Positions 1 through 8,692 of a stretch of 64,000 nucleotides of DNA are shown here, in pieces. Origin of the DNA: JBJXFE01 sp046153875. GTDB lineage: Bacteria > Planctomycetota > Phycisphaerae > Phycisphaerales > UBA1924. The stretch's first letter is position 1. Each line of letters starts with the position of its first letter. The notes beneath the pieces are model-generated. The model ran no database searches and had not been told where the DNA came from. It saw only the letters and a list, made by a program, of their open reading frames with translations. The stretch covers positions 51,012-115,011 of the forward strand of contig JBJXFE010000042.1 of NCBI GenBank assembly GCA_046153875.1. Reading direction: 5' to 3'. The translations under genes were made by a program, and so were the position numbers.

Positions 1-1715
1 CCCGCGCCGACCGGCGCGTCCAGCTCTCCCCCGACAACCGCGAGGCCATCGTCACCTTCCTCGTCGAAGAGGGCCCCGTCTACACCCTGCGCGGCGTGCG
101 TGTCCGCTACACCGACCGCACGACGGTCGAGCGGTACATGCTCGACGTGCTCAACGACCCGGGGGCGAAGCTCCGGCACGTCACGCCCGAGCAGGCCCGC
201 CTCGTCGGCGCCGGCGTCTATGACGAGGCCCAGGTCGCCGGGCTCATGGAGGTCAAGCCCGGCGATGTGTACGGCGTCCGCAAGATCGAGCAGAGCGTGC
301 GCGCGATCGCCGAGGCCTACGGGCGCATGGGCTACAAGGACGCCCGCGTCGAGCTCCGGCGCGAGCTGCGCGAGCTCGAACGCCCGGAGGTGGACATCAT
401 CCTCTTCGTGGTCGAGGGGAAGCCGTTCAAGACCGGCGAGATCATCATCCAGGGGAACGAGATCACCAGGAACGCCGTCATCGCCCGCCAGGTCCAGGTC
501 AGGCCGGGCCGCCCGCTCGACATGACCGCGATCGAGGACACGCGCCTGCGCCTCCAGCAGACGCGCCTCTTCGACCCCCAGCCGGGCAAGATCACCGTCA
601 CGCCCCAGCCGCCGGTGGACGGGCACAGCGACGTCCTCATCGAGGTCGCCGAGACCAACACCGGCTCCATCAACTTCGGCGTGGGCGTCAACTCCGACGC
701 CGGCGTCATCGGCACGCTCTCCCTCCGCCAGCAGAACTTCGACCTGTTCAATATCCCCACGTCGTGGGACGAGGTCTTCGGGGGCGGGGCCTTCCGCGGC
801 GCGGGGCAGAGCTTCGACATCACCCTCCAGCCCGGCGATCGCAGCCAGGAATACTCCGTCGGGCTCACCGAGCCGTACTTCCTCGAATCGGACTACTCCC
901 TGAGCGGGCGCGCCTTCTACCAGTCGCGGATCTTCGAGGACTACGACGTGCAGAAGTTCGGCGGGCGGTTCGAGCTGGCCCGCCGGTTCGGGTCGCGCCT
1001 GCGCGCCGGCATCACCTTCCGCAACGAGTGGGCCCAGCTCACCGACATCGACGCCGACGCCCCGGTGGACTTCTTCGACGTGGAGGACCGCCGCCTCATC
1101 AGCGGCCTCGGCCTCGCCCTGTCCCGGTCCACCACCGACCGCCCCATCGTCCCGTCGCGCGGCACGCGCCTCTCCGGCTCCGTCGAGCAGGTCGGCATCC
1201 TCGACAACGAAGTGACGTTCACCCGCTTCAGCGCCGACTACTCCGCCTACTTCACGCTCAACGAGTCGTTCGAGGGGCTGCGCACCATCCTGGCCCTGAA
1301 CCTCAAGGCCGACTGGATCCCGCAGGACCCCGACGACGTCCCCACCTACGAGCGGTTCTCCCTCGGCGGGCGCACGCTCCGCGGCCTCGACTTCCGCACG
1401 GTTTCGCCGCGCAGCGTTCAGCAGAACGGCCTGCCCTCCGACGACCCCGTCGGCGGTCTCTTCTCCTTCTTCGCCGGCGCGGAGGTCCAGGTCCCGCTGC
1501 ACGAGGTCGTCGGCCTCGCCTTGTTCGTGGACACCGGCACCGTCCTGAACGATCCCGGCTTCGACGACTACCGCGTCACCGCAGGTCTGGGCCTGCGGCT
1601 GAGCGTCCCCGCGCTGACGCAGATCCCGCTCGCCTTCGACTTCGGGTTCCCGCTGCTCAAGGCCGACCAGGACGATGAGTTGCTGTTCACGTTCTCGCTG
1701 GATATCCCGTATTGA
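1..1715 (+). CDS. bamA: BamA/Omp85-family outer membrane protein, 5' end outside window
   Basis: Outer-membrane beta-barrel assembly factor of the Omp85 family, which inserts barrel proteins into the outer membrane. The open frame runs from base 3 without a start, so the N-terminus lies upstream of the window; about 570 residues are visible. The first part holds POTRA-type repeats, recognisable by VEEGPVYTLRGV and later VVEGKPFKTGEIIIQGNE followed by the typical R.GRP.d......tr.RL.....F pattern. From about visible residue 195 the sequence becomes a beta barrel with alternating aromatic strands (SINFGVGVNSDAG, the LGGRTLRGLDFR segment typical of the strand-rich C-terminus) and ends in ...FSLDIPY, a terminal aromatic residue as expected for a barrel protein. 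A TamA-like paralogue is possible, but the POTRA/barrel spacing fits BamA. Its TGA is followed by about 490 bases with no gene. Confidence 0.85.
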   Translation, partial: RADRRVQLSPDNREAIVTFLVEEGPVYTLRGVRVRYTDRTTVERYMLDVLNDPGAKLRHVTPEQARLVGAGVYDEAQVAGLMEVKPGDVYGVRKIEQSVRAIAEAYGRMGYKDARVELRRELRELERPEVDIILFVVEGKPFKTGEIIIQGNEITRNAVIARQVQVRPGRPLDMTAIEDTRLRLQQTRLFDPQPGKITVTPQPPVDGHSDVLIEVAETNTGSINFGVGVNSDAGVIGTLSLRQQNFDLFNIPTSWDEVFGGGAFRGAGQSFDITLQPGDRSQEYSVGLTEPYFLESDYSLSGRAFYQSRIFEDYDVQKFGGRFELARRFGSRLRAGITFRNEWAQLTDIDADAPVDFFDVEDRRLISGLGLALSRSTTDRPIVPSRGTRLSGSVEQVGILDNEVTFTRFSADYSAYFTLNESFEGLRTILALNLKADWIPQDPDDVPTYERFSLGGRTLRGLDFRTVSPRSVQQNGLPSDDPVGGLFSFFAGAEVQVPLHEVVGLALFVDTGTVLNDPGFDDYRVTAGLGLRLSVPALTQIPLAFDFGFPLLKADQDDELLFTFSLDIPY

Positions 1716-1746
1716 CGGGGGACAGGGGCGAGGGGACAGGACAGCG

Positions 1747-1770
1747 GGCAACTGGCAACTGGCAACTGGC
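1747..1770. repeat. Heptamer direct repeat GGCAACT x3
   Basis: Three perfect head-to-tail copies of GGCAACT plus a further GGC, just after the BamA stop codon. Preceded by a purine-rich stretch (ggggacaggggcgaggggacagg). Probably a slippage product; no coding meaning seen. Confidence 0.7.
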
Positions 1771-1862
1771 GATCCAACCCTGCCGCGGCTCGTGGCACGG
1801 GCGTCCCGGTCAGCTCGTCGACCAGCGCTTGTGGTGCAGGCATCCCTGCCTGCGCCCATCAA

Positions 1863-1943
1863 GCCGCGGAGCGGCGCCAGCGCGTAGCCCGGGGTGAGTT
1901 AAAACCCCGGGTACGCCGGAGTCCTCATCACCGAGCCCCGCAA
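1863..1943. repeat. REP-like hairpin cluster in a 490-base gene-free gap
   Basis: The gap from 1716 to 2207 has no convincing gene. Its core is a string of short hairpins: CCGC-GGA-GCGG at 1864-1874, then CGTA-G-CCCGGGGT paired with ACCCCGGG-TACG (1882-1915, loop GAGTTAA, one bulged G), then CCCC-GCAA-GGGG near 1935. The 15-mer GCCGCGGAGCGGCGC at 1863-1877 recurs exactly at 63737-63751. I read this as a dispersed REP-like palindromic sequence. It could also help terminate the upstream transcript, although no U-tract follows. Confidence 0.55.
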
Positions 1944-2207
1944 GGGGCGCCACATTGGTTTCCACTTCGCCCACAGCGGCGATCCCCCCCTACCCCGCCT
2001 CTCTGTTGACCTCACCGCACGGCGCATTGCAGCGCCAAGACGAACGCTCCCACCTCATCCCGGGGCGTCGTGTGACGTCCAATCGCCGGCGTCCTAGTCA
2101 AGCGAAGCTGCCTGCAAGAAGACTGCGATTCTCACAGCGGAAGTTCTGCGGTGCAGGAGGGAAGCCCCCTCTACAAATCCTCCCGGAGGAGGGGGAAGAG
2201 AGGGATT

Positions 2208-3164
2208 TCAGATTTGAGACTTAAGAGGCGGGACGAGGTCTCGCCTGACGAACACATCGTCATCGACATGCTTGAAGCCCAGCTTCTCGAGCGGAGCCTT
2301 GCGGGCCTCGCCGCCGGGGCGGATGGTGAAGTAGAGCTCGCCGGCCCCGCCCCTCACCAACGCCGCGGCCGCGGCGTCTATCGCGCCCACCACGCGTTCG
2401 AACCCGGCCGGCGTCGCGTAGAACATCTTCACCTCGGCCCAGGGCGTGCGCACCTCGATCGCAAAGGCACCGGCGCCCTTCACGATCCACGCGCCCTCCC
2501 ACTCCGCCCAGCCGCCCTTGAATCGCGCGCGGACGCCCTTGGCGTCGGGGTTAGGCTTGATGGAGGTCGGGTCCGACGCGGCGAGCTCCACGACCTCGTC
2601 GATGTGGGCGTCGGTGAGCTTCTCACAGTCGTTGACACTTTGCGCGACGCCGGCGCTCTGACCACGGGCAACCGCGGAGCCGGTAGCCCGTGGCACGAGG
2701 GGGCGTGCCATGATGGGGTCGGCCCAGGCCTCGCGCCAGCCGCGCTCGCGGAAGAAGGTGTGGTGGTGCGTCCACGAGCGGCGGAAGCGCTGGATGTAGA
2801 AGTCGATCTTCTGGCCCGCGTAGACGCCCGGCGTGGCCGCGAGCATGCGGTCGTACAGCTCGCGCTCCAAGGCCCCGTCCCGCGGCCAGGTCCACGGGAA
2901 GCCGAAGGGGACGGCCATGCCGAGGGTCTTCCACTGGAAGGGGTCGTGCGTGCCGATGTAGCCGACGACCTGCCCGCCCGGCCCACCCCGCTCGGCGAAC
3001 AGGCGCGACCCGGGAAACTTCGGCGCGTGAGCGCTGATGTGGCGGACGTTGGTTTCGGTGGAGCTCCAGGCGAAAGGGAGGCCCGCCGTGGCGGCGGTCC
3101 AGATGCGGTACTGGTGGTCGAGGTCTTCGGGGCCGTTGAAGGTGCGGAATGAGAGGGCGATGAT
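2208..3164 (-). CDS. GNAT-like acetyltransferase-type protein with non-canonical start
   Basis: Protein of about 310 to 318 residues that I read as a GNAT-like enzyme, mainly from the C-terminal half: ELYFTIRPGGEARKAPLEKLGF resembles the acetyl-CoA loop plus the GF.....f end of the fold. The only ATG/GTG/TTG in frame is at 2918, but the frame stays open with strongly coding-like third positions (TFNGPEDLDHQYRIWTAAT, then VVGYIGTHDPFQW) back to a TGA at 3174-3176. No ATG, GTG or TTG exists in that 5' stretch. AGGGAG at 3168-3173 precedes two consecutive ATC codons (3162-3164 and 3159-3161), so an ATC start is possible; a one-base frameshift from the ATG that overlaps the mscS stop (TGATG at 3199-3203) is the alternative. 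About 36 nt downstream of mscS, so probably co-transcribed. A palindrome interrupts the coding sequence at 2662-2710. Confidence 0.55.
   Translation of the reverse strand: MIALSFRTFNGPEDLDHQYRIWTAATAGLPFAWSSTETNVRHISAHAPKFPGSRLFAERGGPGGQVVGYIGTHDPFQWKTLGMAVPFGFPWTWPRDGALERELYDRMLAATPGVYAGQKIDFYIQRFRRSWTHHHTFFRERGWREAWADPIMARPLVPRATGSAVARGQSAGVAQSVNDCEKLTDAHIDEVVELAASDPTSIKPNPDAKGVRARFKGGWAEWEGAWIVKGAGAFAIEVRTPWAEVKMFYATPAGFERVVGAIDAAAAALVRGGAGELYFTIRPGGEARKAPLEKLGFKHVDDDVFVRRDLVPPLKSQI
2662..2710. repeat. Palindromic element inside the GNAT-like coding sequence
   Basis: CCACGGGC-A-ACCG (2662-2674) pairs with CGGT-A-GCCCGTGG (2681-2693) around a 6-nt loop, giving a 12-bp stem with one A/A mismatch; an overlapping second stem TGGCACG (2691-2697) / CGTGCCA (2704-2710) follows. 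It is read through in frame and encodes the non-conserved-looking linker around PLVPRATGSAVARG. This looks like a REP-type insertion that kept the frame. Confidence 0.6.
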
Positions 3165-3200
3165 GTGCTCCCTTCAGAGAAGGGTATCGACGGTGCTGCA

Positions 3201-4466
3201 TCAGGTGAGGTTTCGCGTGCTCAATCCTCCGCGTACCCCCACGACCTCCGCGTTCGTCTTCGACGGCTCACCTTCGCCCCGCTTCACGAACACCGTCTGC
3301 GTCGGGTACGCGAACTCGATCCCCTCGGCTGCGAACCGGCGGAGCACCTCCAGGTTCACGGCCTGCTGCGTCTCCATGTACACGGCGTAGTCCGGGCTGA
3401 GGACCTGGTACTCGGCCTCGAAGTCGAGCGACGATGGGCCAAGGGTCTTCAGGTGGGCGCGCCCGAAGCGGGCTTGCGGGCGGGCCGTGATCGCCTCGCG
3501 GATGATCTCGCGGGCGCGCGCGAGCTTCTCGGGCGGCGTGGCGTACGTCACGCCGAGCGTGAACACCGCGCGCCGCTCGTTCATCCGCTTGAAGTTGCGG
3601 ATGCGGCTCGAGAGCAGGTCGGAGTTGGCGAAGACGAGCTGCTCGCCCGACGTGCTGCGGACGCGCGTGGTCTTGAGCCCGATCCGCTCGACCGTGCCCG
3701 AGTGCTCGCCGACGACGATCGAATCGCCGACGACGAACGGCTTGTCCAGCACGATGGAGAGCGAGCTGAACAGGTCGCCGAGGATGTTCTGCACGGCCAG
3801 GGCGACGGCGATCCCGGTCACGCCCAGCCCCGCGACGAGCGCGGTCACGTTGATCCCCAGGTTGTCCGCGGCCATGAGCACGACGCCCGCGTACAGCCCC
3901 AGCAGCGCCGCGAACCGCAGCAGGCTCGACGACGCGACCAGCGCCGGGTCGGGCAGGCCGTCCGGGCCGGTGCGCCGGCGGATGAAGGCGTCCAGCCCGA
4001 GATCGAGCGCGACCCGCCCCCACGCCAGCGCCTGCCACGCCACGCCGATGACCACGATCACGCGCAGCGCCCGCGTCAGGCCCTCGTGCGTGTGCGGGAG
4101 CGCCTGCGCCCCCACCACGACGGCCACCACCACCACCACCGAGAAGCTCAGTCGCGACGCCAGGCGGATGAGCACGTCCGCGAGGCCCTTGCGCTCCGTC
4201 GCGGCCATCTTCCGCGCCCGCGCCAGCACCGCCCCGCGGATCATGTAGACGACAAGGAACGTGGCGGCTGCCACGCCCAGCGCGATCGCCCACGCGGTGA
4301 CGGTGTTCCCCATGAACGCCCGGTCGAAGAACGACCCCGCCGCGTCGGTCAGCGCCGGATCGGGGAGCGCCGGATCGGGGAGTGCCGCTTCGGGCGACGC
4401 CGCGGCGGGTTGCGCTGCGGCGGCGGGCTGCGCTGGATCGGGCTGCGCCGGGGTGATCTGCGCCAT
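3201..4466 (-). CDS. MscS-family mechanosensitive ion channel
   Basis: Small-conductance mechanosensitive channel protein of 421 residues in the inner membrane, expected to open under hypo-osmotic stress. An Ala/Pro-rich N-terminus (about residues 1-45, containing the repeated PDPAL, encoded by tandem ggatcggggagcgcc-like repeats) precedes several hydrophobic segments. The pore-lining TM3 and beta domain are recognisable: ALVAGLGVTGIAVALAVQNI then LGDLFSSLSIVLDKPFVVGD, and the Arg/Thr-rich GTVERIGLKTTRVRS segment typical of MscS. The C-terminal cytoplasmic part carries the RNFKRMNERR and VTYATPPEKL segments. No promoter box is obvious upstream. The stop codon overlaps a downstream ATG (TGATG), and the GNAT-like gene follows on the same strand. 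Confidence 0.93.
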   Translation of the reverse strand: MAQITPAQPDPAQPAAAAQPAAASPEAALPDPALPDPALTDAAGSFFDRAFMGNTVTAWAIALGVAAATFLVVYMIRGAVLARARKMAATERKGLADVLIRLASRLSFSVVVVVAVVVGAQALPHTHEGLTRALRVIVVIGVAWQALAWGRVALDLGLDAFIRRRTGPDGLPDPALVASSSLLRFAALLGLYAGVVLMAADNLGINVTALVAGLGVTGIAVALAVQNILGDLFSSLSIVLDKPFVVGDSIVVGEHSGTVERIGLKTTRVRSTSGEQLVFANSDLLSSRIRNFKRMNERRAVFTLGVTYATPPEKLARAREIIREAITARPQARFGRAHLKTLGPSSLDFEAEYQVLSPDYAVYMETQQAVNLEVLRRFAAEGIEFAYPTQTVFVKRGEGEPSKTNAEVVGVRGGLSTRNLT

Positions 4467-4585
4467 GGCCGGCTCCGTGGAGAGTGTGAGAACCCCGCCG
4501 ACGGGCGTCGCGCGGGCCCGATCCTACCCCCGGGCCCGCGCGTTAGACTCCTCTCCGCGGAAAGAGTCCAACGAGGAGGTCGACC

Positions 4586-6625
4586 ATGACGGCGATGACC
4601 ATCGGAGCGCCCGCGGCGGCGCGTCGGGTTCGGTGCGGCGCGGCGGGCCTGATCGCGGTGGGCGCACTCGGCGCTCTCACGCCGGCCGCGTGGACGCCCG
4701 GCGCCCCGCCGATTCCCGGCGCCCCGCCGACGCCCAGCGCCCCGCCCACACTGGAGCAGTTCCTCAAGATCCGCACGCCCGCGGGGGCGACGCTCGCGCC
4801 GGACGGCACGCTGTACGTCCGCGACTGGCCGGACGGCGTGTGGCAGTTGTACAAGGTCACGCCCGGCCCGACGAAGGCCGGCATGGCCCCCGACTATCGC
4901 CCCGGGTTCGCGACGTTCACGAAGCTGACCACGTACAAGGACGGGCTCGCGGGCTACTCGCTGAGCCCGGACGCGAAGCGCATCGCCCTGAGCCACGCCG
5001 AGGGCGGCAACGAGAACTTCCAGATCTCGCTGCTCGACCCCGCGACCGGGGCGATCACGCCCGCGCTGGCCGACCCGCGCGTCCGCCATGAGCTGAACAC
5101 GTGGCTCGACGACCACTCGGGGCTCATCTACACCGCCAACGCGACGAACCCCGAGGATTTCTCGGTCTACCGGTTCGACTTCGCGACGTCGGCGTCGAAG
5201 CCGCTGATCACGGAAAAGGGCGCGTGGTCGTGCAACGACGCCACGCCGGACGGATCGCGGCTGATCATCAACAAGTTCACGTCCGCGTCCGACACGAAGC
5301 TCTTCGAGCTCGACGCGGCCACGGGGAAGATGACGGAGATCACGCTGCTCGGCACGGACCCCACGGCCTCCAACGACGCGGTCGGCTACCTGCCGGGGGA
5401 GCGGAAGGTGCTCATCACCTCCGACCACCGCGACGGGCTGACGCGCCTGTACGTCAAGGACCTGGACACGGGGGCCGTGACGAGCCCGATCCCGGCGCTC
5501 GACGCGCACGAGATCGACGGCGCGGGGTTGAGCCTGGAGAAGGACCTGCTCGCGGTCGTGACGAACGAGGACGGGTTCGGCGTGCCGCACGTCTACGCGG
5601 TGCCGGGCTTCGCGCCCGTCGCGCTCCCGATGATCGACCGCGGCGTGGTCGGCGTGGGCAGCCTCCGCGGGCGGCAGCTCGTCTGGTCGCTCAACAACGC
5701 CCGCACGCCGGGCGAGGCGTACGCGACCCCCTTCCCCACGCCCGGCGCGGAGCCCGCCTTCGCGCGGGCCCACAAGCTCACCCACGCCGAGACCCAGGGG
5801 ATCGACCTGGCCGGGTTTCCGCTGCCCGAGCTCGTGAAGTTTAAGAGCTTCGACGGCGTGGAGATCCCCGCTTTCGTCTTCTTCCCGCCGGGGTATGACG
5901 CCAAGAAGCCCCGCGCGATCCCCTTCATCGCGCAGTATCACGGTGGGCCTGAGGGTCAGCACCGCCCCACCTTCAGCGCTCAGAATCAGTACTTCCTGAG
6001 CAGAGGGTTTGGCATCATCATGCCCAACGTGCGCGGGAGCACGGGCTACGGCCGCGCGTTCCACATGATGGACGACTACCGCAACCGCTGGGCGAGCGTG
6101 AAGGACGGGGTGGCCGCGGCGAAGCTGCTGGTGGATCGCGGGTGGAGCGCCCCGGGGAAGATCGCGACGTACGGGGGGAGCTACGGCGGGTTCATGAGCG
6201 TGGCGTGCCTGGTGGAGGACGCCGAGGCGGCGAAGGCCGCGGGGGGCAAGCCGCTGTTCGGCGCGGGCGTGGACATCGTGGGCGTGGTGAGCTTCCGCAC
6301 GTTCCTGGAGAAGACCAGCGGGTACCGGCGCAAGCTCCGCGAGGCGGAGTACGGCCCGCTGACGGACTCGGAGTTCCTCGACAGCGTGTCGCCGCTGCTG
6401 CGGGCCGGGACGATCAACGTGCCGATGCTGATCGCGCACGGCGCGAACGACCCGCGCGTGCCGCTGAACGAGGCGATCCAGCTCGCGGTGGCGCTGATGA
6501 AGCGCGGCGTGGGCGTCGAGCAGGTCTACTTCCCCGACGAGGGGCACGGGTTCGTCAAGCTCGAGAACCGGCTGATCTTCGGCAAGGCCGCGGCGGGGTT
6601 CCTGGAGAAGACGATCGGGAAGTGA
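4586..6625 (+). CDS. Secreted S9 family prolyl oligopeptidase
   Basis: Serine peptidase of the prolyl oligopeptidase family, 679 residues, probably exported: residues 1-36 have two arginines followed by a hydrophobic stretch and AWA-like cleavage region, then a Pro/Ala-rich spacer (PGAPPIPGAPPTPSAPP). A beta-propeller-like region runs to about residue 400. The alpha/beta-hydrolase domain follows with the nucleophile in GGSYGGFMS (Ser about 532), the acidic residue in HGANDPRVP (about 620) and the catalytic His in DEGHGF (about 653). A strong Shine-Dalgarno GAGGAGG at 4574-4580 fixes the start, and TAGACT at 4543-4548 is a candidate -10 with a leader of roughly 30 nt. Divergent from the mscS gene. 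Confidence 0.93.
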   Translation: MTAMTIGAPAAARRVRCGAAGLIAVGALGALTPAAWTPGAPPIPGAPPTPSAPPTLEQFLKIRTPAGATLAPDGTLYVRDWPDGVWQLYKVTPGPTKAGMAPDYRPGFATFTKLTTYKDGLAGYSLSPDAKRIALSHAEGGNENFQISLLDPATGAITPALADPRVRHELNTWLDDHSGLIYTANATNPEDFSVYRFDFATSASKPLITEKGAWSCNDATPDGSRLIINKFTSASDTKLFELDAATGKMTEITLLGTDPTASNDAVGYLPGERKVLITSDHRDGLTRLYVKDLDTGAVTSPIPALDAHEIDGAGLSLEKDLLAVVTNEDGFGVPHVYAVPGFAPVALPMIDRGVVGVGSLRGRQLVWSLNNARTPGEAYATPFPTPGAEPAFARAHKLTHAETQGIDLAGFPLPELVKFKSFDGVEIPAFVFFPPGYDAKKPRAIPFIAQYHGGPEGQHRPTFSAQNQYFLSRGFGIIMPNVRGSTGYGRAFHMMDDYRNRWASVKDGVAAAKLLVDRGWSAPGKIATYGGSYGGFMSVACLVEDAEAAKAAGGKPLFGAGVDIVGVVSFRTFLEKTSGYRRKLREAEYGPLTDSEFLDSVSPLLRAGTINVPMLIAHGANDPRVPLNEAIQLAVALMKRGVGVEQVYFPDEGHGFVKLENRLIFGKAAAGFLEKTIGK

Positions 6626-6638
6626 TCGCGGGGGGGGG

Positions 6639-7940
6639 CTAGGCGGTTCCGGGCGCCGGGCCGTCGGGCGTCGCGCGCTTCGCTCGCGCCGTGACGATGA
6701 ACGCGAGCGCCGCGACGAGCCCGACCGCGCCGACCGGCCAGAACTCGGCGCCCCCTTCGAGGCCGCGGGCGCGGAGCGCGTCGATCGCCAGGCCGAGCAG
6801 GGGCGCGAGGACCAGGGTGGCCAGGCCCTGCGCCTGGCTCTCGATGGAGAGCATCGTGGCGCCCTGCTGCTCACGCGTGTGGCTGTCGAAGCGGCTGATG
6901 ATCACGGGGCGCCAGACCGACTGGGCCGCGTGGAGCAGCACGAACGCCGGGATGAGGACCGCTCCGCGGGCCGGGCCCTCGAGCAGGGCGGCGAGCAGCA
7001 CGCCCGCGTAGAGGGCCGCGACCGCCGCCCAGAGCGCCCGCGACGCCCGCTCCTCGCCGCGCAGGGCGGCGGTCAGCCGGTGCGCCTGGCGGCTGCCGTA
7101 TGCCGAGAGCAGGTAGAGGACGAAGTAGACGGCGCCGATCATCACGGCGCCGCGCTGCGTGTCGGTCCAGCGCTCGAACCCCGGCAGGGCCGACAGCCCG
7201 GCGTGGGCCAGGGTTCCCGCGGCGAAGACCTTGAGCACGGGCTGCAGGTAGTCCTTGACGGCCTTGAACACGCCCTCGAACCCCATGGACTCGAGCATGA
7301 GCCGTCGCAGGCCGGGCTTGCGCACGGCCTGGACGACGGCGTCGCGCAGGTGCGCGCCGACGGCGCGGAGCGACGCCCGGGGATCGATGTCGCCGTCGAG
7401 CTCGCGGGGGTAGCCCAGGAAGTTCACGATGTTCAGCGCGTAGGGGATGATGGCGAAGAGGAAGACGTACCGGTAGCCGTCGGTCGCGACGACGAAGACC
7501 GCCGCGAGGATGACCGACAGGGCGGATCCGAGCTGGCTCCAGGAACGGGTGAAGCCGTAGACGCGGGTGCGCTCGTCGATGCGCCCGTTGATGCGCAGCC
7601 ACGTGAAGATCATCGCCTTGTGCGTGCCCTCGCGGAAGGACTCGCCGACGGCGAAGAGCAGCATCGCGGGGTAGAGCAGCAGGGGGCTCGAGGAGAGCCC
7701 GAAGATCAGGAAGCTGGCGATGTACGCGGCGAACGAGAGGATCATCGCCAGCCGCCGGCCGCACGTGTCGGCGATCGCGCCGGTCGGGATGCCCAGCAGG
7801 TTGATGCAGACCTCGCGGAAGGCGACGAGCGCGCCGATGGCGAAGAAGCTCATGCCCTTGTCGAGAAAGGCGAGCAGCAGGAACGGCTCGAAGTAGCGCT
7901 GGTTCTTGAGGAAGCCGTAGAGGCTGAACCGCAGCAGCAT
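6639..7940 (-). CDS. MFS-type transporter
   Basis: Major facilitator superfamily membrane protein, 433 residues, with about 12 hydrophobic segments. The loop after TM2 contains GIPTGAIADTCGRRLAM, the MFS motif A (G..aD..GRr). A hydrophilic central loop (about residues 190-250) divides the two six-helix halves. The substrate cannot be told. A start is also possible at TTG 7949, but TATATT at 7948-7953 with a 7-nt spacer to ATG 7940 points to a leaderless message beginning at the ATG. It faces the S9 peptidase gene tail to tail with 13 nt between the ends. Confidence 0.85.
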   Translation of the reverse strand: MLLRFSLYGFLKNQRYFEPFLLLAFLDKGMSFFAIGALVAFREVCINLLGIPTGAIADTCGRRLAMILSFAAYIASFLIFGLSSSPLLLYPAMLLFAVGESFREGTHKAMIFTWLRINGRIDERTRVYGFTRSWSQLGSALSVILAAVFVVATDGYRYVFLFAIIPYALNIVNFLGYPRELDGDIDPRASLRAVGAHLRDAVVQAVRKPGLRRLMLESMGFEGVFKAVKDYLQPVLKVFAAGTLAHAGLSALPGFERWTDTQRGAVMIGAVYFVLYLLSAYGSRQAHRLTAALRGEERASRALWAAVAALYAGVLLAALLEGPARGAVLIPAFVLLHAAQSVWRPVIISRFDSHTREQQGATMLSIESQAQGLATLVLAPLLGLAIDALRARGLEGGAEFWPVGAVGLVAALAFIVTARAKRATPDGPAPGTA

Positions 7941-7947
7941 GTGGTCC

Positions 7948-7953
7948 AATATA
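7948..7953 (-). promoter_or_regulatory. -10 box TATATT of a probable leaderless MFS mRNA
   Basis: TATATT on the minus strand lies 7 nt before ATG 7940, with no Shine-Dalgarno between them. The box overlaps the alternative TTG start, which argues against that start. Confidence 0.5.
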
Positions 7954-7996
7954 GAGCGGCGAACGCCGGACGGTCATGCGGGGCTGACCACGCCGC

Positions 7997-8557
7997 TCAA
8001 TCGGTGATCCCCAAGTCGCGTTTGGTGAACACCGCGTCGAACCGCAGCCCGGCCTTCTCGACGTTCTCGCGCGCGCCCTCCTGGCGGTCGATGGTCGCGA
8101 CGATCGCCAGCACGTTCGCGCCGGCCTCTCGCAGGGTCTGGGCGGCCTCCAGCGCCTGGCCGCCGGTGGTCGCCACGTCCTCGACGATCACCACTGCGTC
8201 GCCCTTGTTCAGCACGCCTTCCAACTGCTTGGCCGTGCCGTAGTCCTTCTTCTTGTTGCGGACGAACACGCACGGCAGGCCGGTTTCCAGCGACACGACG
8301 GTGACGAGCGGGATCCCGCCGAGCTCGGCCCCGGCGAGGCGGGCGGCCTTGACGCCGAGCGCCGACTCGGCGGCGCGGACCCGCAGCGCGAGCTCGTGCC
8401 CGACGTGCCGGAGAACCTCGGGGCGGGTGGAGAAGAGGTACTTGTCGAGGTAGTAGTTGCTCGTCCGCCCCGACCGGAGCGTGAACGTCCCGCGGAGGAG
8501 GGCGACCTGGGCGACCTTGCGGGCCAGTTCGGCGTGCGGCATCGGTGCTTCCGGCAT
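7997..8557 (-). CDS. pyrE: Orotate phosphoribosyltransferase
   Basis: Converts orotate and PRPP to orotidine 5'-phosphate in de novo pyrimidine synthesis; 186 residues, the usual length. The PRPP-binding signature is VVIVEDVATTGGQAL, and the substrate-side segment LRSGRTSNYYLDKYLF near residue 25 and the RNKKKDYGTAKQLEG segment are typical of bacterial PyrE. TAACCT at 8564-8569 sits 6 nt before ATG 8557, a candidate leaderless promoter; ATG at residue 6 (MPHAEL) is the other possible start. No other pyrimidine gene is adjacent. Confidence 0.95.
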   Translation of the reverse strand: MPEAPMPHAELARKVAQVALLRGTFTLRSGRTSNYYLDKYLFSTRPEVLRHVGHELALRVRAAESALGVKAARLAGAELGGIPLVTVVSLETGLPCVFVRNKKKDYGTAKQLEGVLNKGDAVVIVEDVATTGGQALEAAQTLREAGANVLAIVATIDRQEGARENVEKAGLRFDAVFTKRDLGITD

Positions 8558-8692
8558 GGGCGGAGGTTATCGCGCCCGCGCGTCGCCCGCCGCGGCGCGG
8601 GAATCCCGCGGGCGCGTTCCCCAAGCAAGTGGCGGCCGTTCCCCGGTCGATCCCCTTGCAGGGTGTGGTATGGTCCAGCCCGGGAGCACGCG

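Noticed and set aside
2623..3201. Frame beginning at the ATG that overlaps the mscS stop
   Set aside because: His/Arg/Pro-rich and not coding-like after the first few codons; the neighbouring frame has GC-rich third positions and a recognisable protein. Kept only as a possible frameshifted start.
4349..6874. Long minus-strand open frame opposite the S9 peptidase gene
   Set aside because: Composition is Arg/Pro/Ala/Val-rich with no motif; it is an antisense frame that stays open because of high GC3 in the real gene.
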